From assembly GCA_964592475.1 (NCBI GenBank), contig CAZQEZ010000235.1, forward strand, positions 1-5,153: DNA of 5,153 nucleotides, in the 5' to 3' direction. Below, piece by piece: positions 1-5,153 of the stretch. The notes under the pieces were generated by a model. That model ran no database searches. It had not been told where the DNA came from and saw only the letters and a program-made list of their open reading frames with translations. Each line of letters starts with the position of its first letter. Within the stretch, counting starts at the first letter, position 1. The position numbers and the translations under genes are program-made. The DNA comes from CAZQEZ01 sp964592475. Its GTDB lineage: Bacteria; Bacteroidota; Bacteroidia; Cytophagales; Cyclobacteriaceae.

Positions 1-22
1 TCGCACCAGAATCGTATTTGGT

Positions 23-123
23 AAAATGGAAAATGAAAAAATAAAGCACCTATAACTCCTCCCTAGAGGGAGGCAAAGGAGGGTGTAAAATATAAAATAC
101 TTTATTTTTTCATTTCCATTTTT
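23..123. repeat. Long inverted repeat A with internal hairpin
   Basis: The left arm at 23-46 matches the reverse complement of the right arm at 100-123 over about 23 bases, with one A inserted in the left arm. A further CACC/GGTG pair (47-50 with 82-85) lies inside. The core holds a strong hairpin: stem CCTCCC at 58-63 with GGGAGG at 68-73 around a TAGA loop. The T-rich right arm makes a terminator for an upstream gene conceivable, but no upstream gene is in view and a dispersed repeat fits equally well. Confidence 0.6.
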
Positions 124-142
124 GTTTCGAATTTAAAGCTCG

Positions 143-166
143 GTTTTACCCACATTGGGTTAAAAC
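143..166. repeat. Small central hairpin between the two long arms
   Basis: GTTTTACCC at 143-151 pairs with GGGTTAAAAC at 157-166, with one bulged base and the loop ACATT. It sits between inverted repeats A and B. Its function is unknown, and it is most simply part of the same structured repeat unit. Confidence 0.45.
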
Positions 167-172
167 GCGATT

Positions 173-261
173 TTAAAAATTAAAATAAAATAATCTTTTG
201 ATAAACACTCCCCTGGCCCCTCTCAAGAGGGGATTTTAAGGAATTTTATTTTAATTTTTAA
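173..261. repeat. Long inverted repeat B with internal hairpin
   Basis: The 19 bases at 173-191 are an exact reverse complement of 243-261. The core contains a second G/C-rich hairpin: CCCCTC at 217-222 pairs with GAGGGG at 227-232 around a TCAA loop. The element ends 78 bp before the xylanase start codon, so it lies in or near that gene's promoter and leader region. Confidence 0.65.
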
Positions 262-339
262 GGTGCGAAACTTCAGATATTTATGTTTAAATGAATACAG
301 TGAATATTTATTTTTTACCCAAAATTAATTATAAATCAC

Positions 340-2379
340 ATGAAAAACTTATTATCAATTATTATAGCTTTAGTGTTTATCTCTCCATATGCAAATGCTC
401 AAATTGCTGATGGAAAGTCTAAATTTCTGGGCAACATTATAAAAAATAGTGGAGAAGCTCCGGATGATTTTGATACCTATTGGAACCAGATAACTCCTGA
501 AAACTTAGGCAAATGGGGCGTAGCAGAAACTACCAGGGATGTAATGGAGTGGGAAGCTTTAGACCTGATGTATCAATATGGCCAAAGTAAAAACTTTCCG
601 GTAAAGCATCATACTTTCATCTGGGGGCAACAACAGCCATCCTGGCTTTCAGGGCTCTCCGATGGCGAAATAAAAGCTGAAGTAGAAGAATGGTTTCAAC
701 TTTATGGCAACAGGTATTGTGGCAATACACAAATAATCGATGTGGTAAATGAGCCACTACACGCTAAGCCCAGTTATCGCGGTGCTATCGGCGGAAGCAA
801 TAAATTATACGGTACTGGCTGGGACTGGGTAGTTTGGTCTTTTGAAAAAGCCAGGGAATATTGTCCAGATGCCAATTTGCTACTCAATGATTATGATATT
901 TTAAAAAGTAATTCGGCTACAGACGATTATCTGGAGATTATTAACATACTCAAAGCGCGAGGTCTTATCGATGGGATAGGATTGCAATGTCACAACCTGG
1001 AAAAAGGAAACCTTACTACTATTGAGAATAATTTAAATAGGTTAGCAGCCACGGGATTAGAAATATATATAACTGAACTGGATTTAAATTTTTCTGATGA
1101 CAATGCACAGAAAGCCAGATATGAAGCTTTATTTCCGATTTTATGGGAGAATGATGCTGTGAAAGGAGTTACATTATGGGGTTATCAGGAAAATAAGATC
1201 TGGCGAGGTAATGCCTATCTGGTGAGGGCAGATGGTACCGAAAGGCCAGCGCTTGTTTGGTTAAGAAATTATGTTCAGAATACACTGCCCGGTCCTGATC
1301 CCGAACCAACCGGAAACCTAAAAATAGTTGCCAAAGGAAAGGCTGGTGGTGAAAACCTGCAACTGAGAGTCGACAATAACGCTGTAAAAAATTGGACTTT
1401 AACTACCAGTTGGGATACATTATATTATGAATTCACTGGTGAAGCAAATGTAAAAATAGCCTTTATCAATGATCAGGATACCAACCGGGATATGGAAGTG
1501 GATTTTATCGAATTGGATGGTGTGAAATTTCAGACGGAGGATAGGGAAGTTAATACTGCTGTATGGCAAAATGGATCCTGCGGTGGTAGCTTCTCTCAGA
1601 TTTATCATTGCAATGGTTATGTAGATTTTGGTACATTATCTTCAGGTGAAGATCCAACTTTGCCTTCACCATTTACTTATTATAGATTTGATAATGATGC
1701 CCTGGACAGTGGCACAGGAGATAATGATGCAACTTTGAGTAATGGAGCCGGGTTTAGCAGTGAGGGTAAATTCAATCAAGCAATTATTTTAGATGGAGTG
1801 GATGATTATGCCTCAGTACCTTCTCTAATAAATCCTGCAGGCAATAATTTTTCAGTTACCAGCTGGGTAAAGCTTACTGCTTCAAGGGGTACTCTACAAG
1901 CTATCTTTCAGCAGGAAGGATCAACCGGACGCACCTGGTTGTACAGAAGCACTTCCGATGGTAAATTCTGCAGTTTCCTGGGCAATAAAAGAACTGAATC
2001 ATCTGCCAGCTTATTTTTAGACACCTGGTATTTTGTAGCATTGGTTAAAAATGGTAATTCATTGAAGCTTTATATCGATGGCTCTCCGGATGGTTCGGCA
2101 ACCATTTCTGCTGAGTCTTCTACAGGAGCCATGCGAATAGGAGCTCATAAAGCACCCAGTACTAATCAGGAAGAATGGGAAGGATTTATTGATGATTTCA
2201 GGGTTTACGATCAAGCTTTAACTGATGATCAAATCAATGAAATCTATAATTTAGTTCCAGTTTCTAACGCAAGAATAACTAAGCGGCCAGTAAACGAAGT
2301 TGTTGAAGAAGAAACTCGATTAACTAATTTAAGGTTATATCCTAACCCGGCACAAAGATTTACCAGCTTTGTTTTTTGA
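340..2379 (+). CDS. Secreted GH10 endo-beta-1,4-xylanase with CBM60-like and LamG domains, truncated in its T9SS tail
   Basis: Likely hydrolyses internal xylosidic bonds of xylan by the retaining GH10 mechanism. The 679-residue product opens with a Sec signal peptide (about 1-20, cleavage after ANA). The GH10 domain spans about 22-315. It shows the ENxGKW motif, H91, W95 and Q98 of the substrate-site motif HTFIWGQQQP, acid/base E138 in DVVNEP, Q216 and H218, nucleophile E246 in ITELDL, and W280 and W288. After a Pro-rich linker comes a CBM60-like Ca-dependent xylan-binding module (about 326-432: GGEN, FINDQDTNRD, VDFIELDG, and probable disulfide C414-C424). A LamG-3/concanavalin-like domain follows (about 445-637). 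The frame ends at residue 679, just after the LYPNP motif that opens a T9SS type A sorting domain; the remainder is out of frame to 2579. Undamaged, the protein would be about 744 residues. No Shine-Dalgarno sequence precedes the ATG, as is usual in Bacteroidota; the signal peptide supports this start. GH10 assignment is very secure, CBM60 good, and the exact substrate open. Confidence 0.93.
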   Translation: MKNLLSIIIALVFISPYANAQIADGKSKFLGNIIKNSGEAPDDFDTYWNQITPENLGKWGVAETTRDVMEWEALDLMYQYGQSKNFPVKHHTFIWGQQQPSWLSGLSDGEIKAEVEEWFQLYGNRYCGNTQIIDVVNEPLHAKPSYRGAIGGSNKLYGTGWDWVVWSFEKAREYCPDANLLLNDYDILKSNSATDDYLEIINILKARGLIDGIGLQCHNLEKGNLTTIENNLNRLAATGLEIYITELDLNFSDDNAQKARYEALFPILWENDAVKGVTLWGYQENKIWRGNAYLVRADGTERPALVWLRNYVQNTLPGPDPEPTGNLKIVAKGKAGGENLQLRVDNNAVKNWTLTTSWDTLYYEFTGEANVKIAFINDQDTNRDMEVDFIELDGVKFQTEDREVNTAVWQNGSCGGSFSQIYHCNGYVDFGTLSSGEDPTLPSPFTYYRFDNDALDSGTGDNDATLSNGAGFSSEGKFNQAIILDGVDDYASVPSLINPAGNNFSVTSWVKLTASRGTLQAIFQQEGSTGRTWLYRSTSDGKFCSFLGNKRTESSASLFLDTWYFVALVKNGNSLKLYIDGSPDGSATISAESSTGAMRIGAHKAPSTNQEEWEGFIDDFRVYDQALTDDQINEIYNLVPVSNARITKRPVNEVVEEETRLTNLRLYPNPAQRFTSFVF

Positions 2380-2579
2380 TTCCCAACAAGAACAAAACAT
2401 GAAATTGGAATTATTTATTTAATGTTCAGGGAATTAAAATTTGGGATCGTAATCTTGCAGTACGAACAGGTTACAATGATGTACAAATACCGCTGACTAA
2501 CATAAACAATGGTATGTATATTTTAAATTATAAATTGGACGGGCAATTGTACCGGAAGAAGTTAATAGTGGACAAATAG
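2380..2579 (+). pseudogene. Frameshifted remainder of the xylanase's T9SS type A C-terminal sorting domain
   Basis: A T9SS sorting domain directs cargo through the outer membrane after Sec export and is then cleaved, usually with surface attachment. The xylanase frame enters this domain at LRLYPNP and stops at 2377-2379. Dropping one T from the six-T run (2372-2377) continues the protein as DSQQEQNMKLELF. That frame hits TAA at 2420-2422, inside a tandem ATTT duplication (2413-2416 and 2417-2420). Removing one ATTT unit gives NVQGIKIWDRN and then a clean 53-codon frame from 2421 to the TAG at 2577-2579. It includes NNGMYILNYKLDGQ and ends RKKLIVDK, the typical end of this family. Both repairs are needed, so one slippage event cannot restore the protein. 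No start codon or ribosome site suggests separate translation. A sequencing error could explain the T run but is a less natural explanation for the 4-bp duplication. Confidence 0.85.
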
Positions 2580-2661
2580 TTGGTTTTTATAAAAGAAAAC
2601 AGTGGCTGTCAATAAATGATGGCCATTTGTTTGTAATATAAATCTATTTATTTGGCCTGGT

Positions 2662-2704
2662 GAAAATCATCATAAATGCCCCAAAAAAGCACAAAATGAT
2701 TTTC
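2662..2704. repeat. 9-bp perfect inverted repeat just upstream of the sulfatase promoter candidate
   Basis: GAAAATCAT at 2662-2670 is exactly repeated in reverse complement as ATGATTTTC at 2696-2704, with a 25-base spacer. It ends four bases before the possible -33 TTG. It has no following T run, so it is not a typical intrinsic terminator for the xylanase. It could be a regulator binding site or a chance AT-rich repeat. Confidence 0.35.
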
Positions 2705-2707
2705 CCA

Positions 2708-2734
2708 TTGGAAAAAACTTTCTGTTTATTTTTG
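2708..2734 (+). promoter_or_regulatory. Candidate Bacteroidota-type promoter for the sulfatase gene
   Basis: TATTTTTG at 2727-2734 matches the Bacteroidota -7 consensus TAnnTTTG at every fixed base. A TTG at 2708-2710 lies 16 bases upstream as a possible -33 box, close to the spacing reported for Flavobacterium promoters. Transcription would start near 2740, giving a leader of about 70 bases before the ATG at 2814. This suggests that the sulfatase can be expressed independently of the xylanase, 234 bp upstream. Such short boxes also arise by chance in AT-rich DNA. Confidence 0.45.
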
Positions 2735-2813
2735 TATCCATTAAATTTGACCAGGTTTCGAGTTAATATTTCCATTAAAAAATTGAAAACACTTTAACGA
2801 TTGTATTTTGTGT

Positions 2814-4358
2814 ATGAAAAAAATAGTATTATTCAGCCAGTTAATGACTTTTTTATTAATCACCCAGGCTTGTAACAAAAATAAACAGGAAAACAGCCAG
2901 CAGCCACCCAATATCATTATCTTCTATGCAGACGATCTTGGCTATGGAGATTTAAGCTGCTATGGCGCTGTAGGAGTGGAAACTCCCAATATCGATCGAT
3001 TGGCTCAAAATGGGCTTAAGTTTACTGATTCGCATAGTTCAGCGGCAACCTGCACGCCATCCAGATACTCTTTACTTACCGGCAATTATGCTTTTCGCAT
3101 GAATGCTATAATACTGAGTGCCGATGCCAATCAACTAATACCCTCAGGATCTGCTACCCTGGCTTCCAAGTTGAAAGAAGCAGGGTATAAGACTGCTGTG
3201 GTGGGAAAATGGCACCTGGGATTGGGAGGAGGTGAAACCAATTGGAATGAAAAAGTAGTTCCCGGACCCGCGGAAGTTGGGTTTGATTACAGCTTTTTGC
3301 TGCCGGTTACCGGCGATCGGGTACCAACAATATACATGGAAAATCAATTAGGAGTAGGATTAAGTGATGATGACACTTTGCAGATAGTTGCAACAGATGA
3401 CCCTTCCCAACCAAATCCATTCGATAATCCCACTGGAATATCTCATCCGGAAATGCTATTGCAAAAAGCAGATACTCAGCATAGTGGCGTAATCGTCAAT
3501 CAAATCAGCAGAATAGGATTCCAGACGGGTCAGGAACAGGCCTGGTGGAAAGACCAAGATTTTTACAAGGTATTCACTGAAAAGGCAATTGATTTTGTCA
3601 GACAAAATCAAAGCGAGCCCTTTTTTCTGTTTTTTCCCTTTCATGATATTCATGTCCCCCGTCTTCCCAATGAGCGTTTTGTTGGGAAATCGACCATGGG
3701 CCCACGGGGAGATGCCATTGTGCAAATGGACTGGATGACCGGAGAAATTATGGAAGCCCTGGACCAGATGGGCTTAGCAGAGAATACTTTGGTAATTTTT
3801 ACAAGTGACAATGGCCCGGTACTTAATGATGGTTATGAGGATATGGCGGTAGAATTACTCGGAGATCATAAACCGGCTGGTATTTATCGGGGAGGCAAGT
3901 ATAGTATTTATGAAGCTGGAAACAGGATGCCTACCATTGCCTGGTGGCCTAATGTTATAAAGCCAGGTGAAAGTGCAGCCTTGTGGAACCAGGTAGATTT
4001 GATGGCGATCTTTGGCAGTATAGTCGGGTATGAACTTAATGAAAACGAAGCCATTGATAGCCAGGACATGGCTGAAATTCTACTCGGCGTAAGTAATAAG
4101 GGCCGGGAAATAATGCTGGAAGAAGGAATGTTGGCAAAGGGTATCAGGCAAGATTATTGGAAATACATCCAACCTTCTGATTTGGACGCTAGCGAAATGG
4201 AGCGAATCAAACAAATCGAAATGGGCGTTTCAGATAAACCGCAATTGTACAATTTACACGAAGACCCGGGTGAGACCAGGAATTTGGCCGATAACCATCC
4301 TGAAAAAGTAAAGGAGATGGAGCAATTATTGGAAGATATCATTCATAGTGATCAATAG
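2814..4358 (+). CDS. S1-family (formylglycine-dependent) sulfatase, lipoprotein
   Basis: Hydrolyses sulfate esters, here probably on a polysaccharide or its oligosaccharides. The 514-residue product has a lipoprotein signal ending in ITQAC, with lipidated C20, so it should be membrane-anchored and face the periplasm or the outside. The sulfatase fold runs from about 31 to 510. Visible active-site features are metal-binding D40 and D41 (ADDLGYGDL), the formylglycine site C80 in CTPSR with R84, K132 and H134 (GKWHLG), H277 and H280 (FHDIHVPR), D332 and N333 (TSDNGP), and K362 (RGGKYS). The C terminus carries the common LYNLHEDPGETRNLA segment. Length and motifs are complete. The Cys-type CTPSR requires a modifying enzyme: FGE or anSME, neither in this window. 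I chose ATG 2814 over an in-frame TTG at 2808 because MKKIVLF is a normal signal-peptide start. No acidic export signal follows C20 (CNKNKQEN), so periplasmic placement is slightly favoured. The family is certain; subfamily and substrate cannot be told from sequence alone. Confidence 0.93.
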   Translation: MKKIVLFSQLMTFLLITQACNKNKQENSQQPPNIIIFYADDLGYGDLSCYGAVGVETPNIDRLAQNGLKFTDSHSSAATCTPSRYSLLTGNYAFRMNAIILSADANQLIPSGSATLASKLKEAGYKTAVVGKWHLGLGGGETNWNEKVVPGPAEVGFDYSFLLPVTGDRVPTIYMENQLGVGLSDDDTLQIVATDDPSQPNPFDNPTGISHPEMLLQKADTQHSGVIVNQISRIGFQTGQEQAWWKDQDFYKVFTEKAIDFVRQNQSEPFFLFFPFHDIHVPRLPNERFVGKSTMGPRGDAIVQMDWMTGEIMEALDQMGLAENTLVIFTSDNGPVLNDGYEDMAVELLGDHKPAGIYRGGKYSIYEAGNRMPTIAWWPNVIKPGESAALWNQVDLMAIFGSIVGYELNENEAIDSQDMAEILLGVSNKGREIMLEEGMLAKGIRQDYWKYIQPSDLDASEMERIKQIEMGVSDKPQLYNLHEDPGETRNLADNHPEKVKEMEQLLEDIIHSDQ

Positions 4359-4460
4359 ACATATATTCATTCAAATAAAATTAACAATCGGCGTGGGTTT
4401 CGTCTGTGTCTTGGTCTTTTTTTACTAAATGATAAGAAGAACATTCACCTCAGAAGACCG

Positions 4461-4551
4461 AAAAAACCAATAAAGCAGGTGCAAAAAATCTATAGTGCAA
4501 CCTGCTGTACCGGTACCAAAAACCAATAAAAAAATATGTAGTGTACCAGCA
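4461..4551. repeat. Imperfect direct repeat, two units, flanking a palindrome
   Basis: The 13 bases AAAAACCAATAAA at 4462-4474 recur exactly at 4518-4530. Each copy is followed by a related tail: ATCTATAGTGCAACCTGCT at 4488-4506 and ATATGTAGTGTACCAGCA at 4534-4551. The first unit carries about 9 extra bases that make it self-complementary. The perfect 10-bp palindrome GTACCGGTAC at 4507-4516 separates the units. This looks like a diverged tandem duplication; its function is unknown. Confidence 0.45.
4474..4506 (-). terminator. Hairpin; possible reverse-strand intrinsic terminator
   Basis: AGCAGGTGCA at 4474-4483 pairs with TGCAACCTGCT at 4496-4506 with one bulged base and a 12-base loop. Read on the minus strand, the stem is followed by a T-rich run (TTATTGGTTTTTTC), the arrangement of a factor-independent terminator. 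It would serve a leftward gene, but none is visible to the right within the window. It is not followed by T on the plus strand, so it does not look like a sulfatase terminator. Confidence 0.3.
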
Positions 4552-4729
4552 GAAAGTTCAAACAATTGAAATTCAGTTACTTATGCTCGCGATATGCAGT
4601 TTGGGCAAAAAATTATTTAACCTTAGCAGGACCTTTGATTACGGATAAGAGCATTGAAATCAGGAAAATAAAATCAACGGTGAGCTGCCGACTGTAATCC
4701 TCATTTACTCACCAGTCTATTTAGCTTTT

Positions 4730-4771
4730 CTTTAAACGCTGTATGCAGGATCATATCATCCCTTCGGGATT
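4730..4771. repeat. Hairpin repeat copy 1 (ATCCC-TTC-GGGAT core)
   Basis: A 42-base unit ending in the hairpin ATCCCTTCGGGAT (4758-4770). It matches copy 3 at 4927-4968 at 37 of 42 positions by eye, including the shared left flank CGCTGTATGCA. Short ATCCC/GGGAT hairpins of this type appear to be dispersed in many Bacteroidota genomes; that comparison is from memory. Confidence 0.6.
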
Positions 4772-4800
4772 TTTTAACACTGATTTGAATTTTCTATAAT

Positions 4801-4850
4801 CCTGTCATCCCTTCGGGATTTGGCATTGTTATTTTATTAATCCCGACAGG
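4801..4850. repeat. Hairpin repeat copy 2, enclosed by CCTGTC/GACAGG
   Basis: The core ATCCCTTCGGGAT is at 4807-4819. The 23 bases at 4806-4828, ending GGGATTTGGCATTG, match copy 3 (4954-4976) at 22 positions. The copy is also bracketed by the inverted pair CCTGTC (4801-4806) and GACAGG (4845-4850), so the small hairpin sits inside a larger one. Confidence 0.55.
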
Positions 4851-4926
4851 TTTTACTGCCTTAAAAAAGCACCTGACATTTAAAAATGTTGCACTGCAAT
4901 TGATGTACAGCACCTTAACCTGTCAG

Positions 4927-4976
4927 TTTTAACCGCTGTATGCATGATCATACCATCCCTTTGGGATTTGGCATTG
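4927..4976. repeat. Hairpin repeat copy 3, sharing flanks with copies 1 and 2
   Basis: The core is ATCCCTTTGGGAT at 4955-4967, with the loop-side C of the other copies changed to T. Its left flank is that of copy 1 and its right flank (TTGGCATTG) is that of copy 2. It therefore looks like the most complete unit of the three, or a recombinant of them. Confidence 0.55.
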
Positions 4977-5153
4977 CACAGAATCCTGATAGATAGATAA
5001 AAAAAGGTTCTATGTGAAATTTTGTGATAATTGAATTTTGCTTATTGTTTATTATTGTATTATTTTAATATCTTTATCCACACAATTAAATGTTTTAGTT
5101 GGTTTAAAGCTAAGATTTCTGCTATTTCACTCCACCCGAAATACCAAATAATG

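Larger units (their letters stand above)
1..268. repeat. Cluster of nested inverted repeats upstream of the xylanase
   Basis: This gene-free stretch is built almost entirely of self-complementary arms. Positions 1-7 (TCGCACC) are the exact reverse complement of 262-268 (GGTGCGA). Inside lie three arms: a long one at 23-123, a short hairpin at 143-166, and a second long one at 173-261. Read as one strand, this could fold into a closed multi-arm structure. The G/C-rich cores with GGGAGG and GAGGGG stems resemble dispersed intergenic palindromes that I recall from Bacteroidota genomes, but that family link is from memory and unverified. It could be one mobile unit of MITE or REP type, or two neighbouring palindromic repeats. 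No reading frame or transposase is visible in it. The element may extend past the left edge of the window. Confidence 0.55.
4359..5153. other. Roughly 795-bp region without a convincing gene
   Basis: Neither strand shows a long or domain-bearing reading frame, and I see no tRNA or rRNA signature. It contains a hairpin and imperfect direct repeat at 4461-4551, a 6-bp inverted repeat (GGTGAG 4679-4684 with CTCACC 4708-4713), the three hairpin repeats at 4730-4976, and an AT-rich final 150 bases. The window ends in ATG (5151-5153), which could be the start of a rightward gene but cannot be judged from three bases. The density of repeats suggests a site where small elements have accumulated. Confidence 0.6.

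Noticed and set aside
282..316. TATGTTTA and TATTTTTT as -7 boxes for the xylanase
   Set aside because: Each misses the final G of TAnnTTTG and no TTG lies at a suitable distance upstream, so the xylanase promoter is left unassigned.
1420..1608. Minus-strand open frame of 62 codons inside the xylanase
   Set aside because: It lies wholly antisense to the conserved CBM60-like region, has no recognisable domain, and is best explained as a shadow of the real gene.
2377..2379. Programmed frameshifting at the T6 run to rescue the sorting domain
   Set aside because: A shift at the T run alone leads to a stop at 2420-2422 in the ATTT duplication. Two separate shifts would be required, so decay is the simpler reading.
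2808..2813. Upstream in-frame TTG as the sulfatase start
   Set aside because: It would only add Met-Cys before a standard MKK signal-peptide start, and ATG 2814 is the more likely initiator.
3144..3725. Minus-strand open frames inside the sulfatase (67 and 89 codons)
   Set aside because: They are antisense to conserved sulfatase sequence and show no motif or initiation signal.
4154..4342. Minus-strand open frame of 62 codons opposite the sulfatase C terminus
   Set aside because: It is antisense to the conserved LYNLHEDPGE region and has no independent support.
4347..4424. Short hydrophobic frame beginning at GTG overlapping the sulfatase end
   Set aside because: It is only about 25 codons with no ribosome site or family resemblance; chance in AT-rich DNA is sufficient.
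4730..4976. CRISPR array
   Set aside because: The repeats are irregularly spaced, differ in length and flanks, and have no uniform spacers.
5151..5153. Start codon of a following gene at the window edge
   Set aside because: Three bases cannot support a gene call, and no clear promoter box was seen just upstream.

Overview
The window looks like a piece of a Bacteroidota chromosome, most likely from a polysaccharide-degrading relative of the Flavobacteriia or Cytophagia. The evidence is AT-rich DNA, no Shine-Dalgarno sequences before either start codon, a promoter-like TAnnTTTG box, a Bacteroidota-type lipoprotein signal, and a type IX secretion (T9SS) C-terminal sorting domain encoded at the end of the first gene. 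The genus cannot be read from this sequence.

Layout: positions 1-268 hold no gene but a dense set of inverted repeats, with two long palindromic arms, a small central hairpin and a 7-bp outer inverted repeat. Positions 340-2379 encode a secreted multidomain GH10 xylanase: Sec signal, GH10 catalytic domain, CBM60-like xylan-binding module, then a LamG/concanavalin-like domain. The reading frame stops just inside the T9SS sorting domain. The rest of that domain is still recognisable downstream to 2579, but it is cut off by two separate lesions: one extra T in a T run, and a 4-bp ATTT tandem duplication. Positions 2580-2813 are intergenic, with a 9-bp inverted repeat and a good Bacteroidota promoter candidate. 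Positions 2814-4358 encode an S1-family formylglycine-dependent sulfatase made as a lipoprotein. Positions 4359-5153 contain no convincing gene. This stretch carries a hairpin and an imperfect direct repeat at 4461-4551, and three copies of a short ATCCC-TT(C/T)-GGGAT hairpin repeat at 4730-4976.

How the genes work together (inference): a GH10 xylanase with a xylan-binding module beside a lipoprotein sulfatase on the same strand fits part of a polysaccharide utilisation locus for a xylan-type polymer that carries sulfate esters, such as some algal xylans. No SusC/SusD pair, regulator or other glycoside hydrolase is in view, so this remains a hypothesis. The broken sorting signal suggests that the xylanase, if still made, reaches the periplasm but is no longer exported or surface-anchored by T9SS.

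I found no wholly new system. The strongest unusual observation is the doubly frameshifted secretion tail, followed by the structured palindromic cluster upstream of the xylanase.
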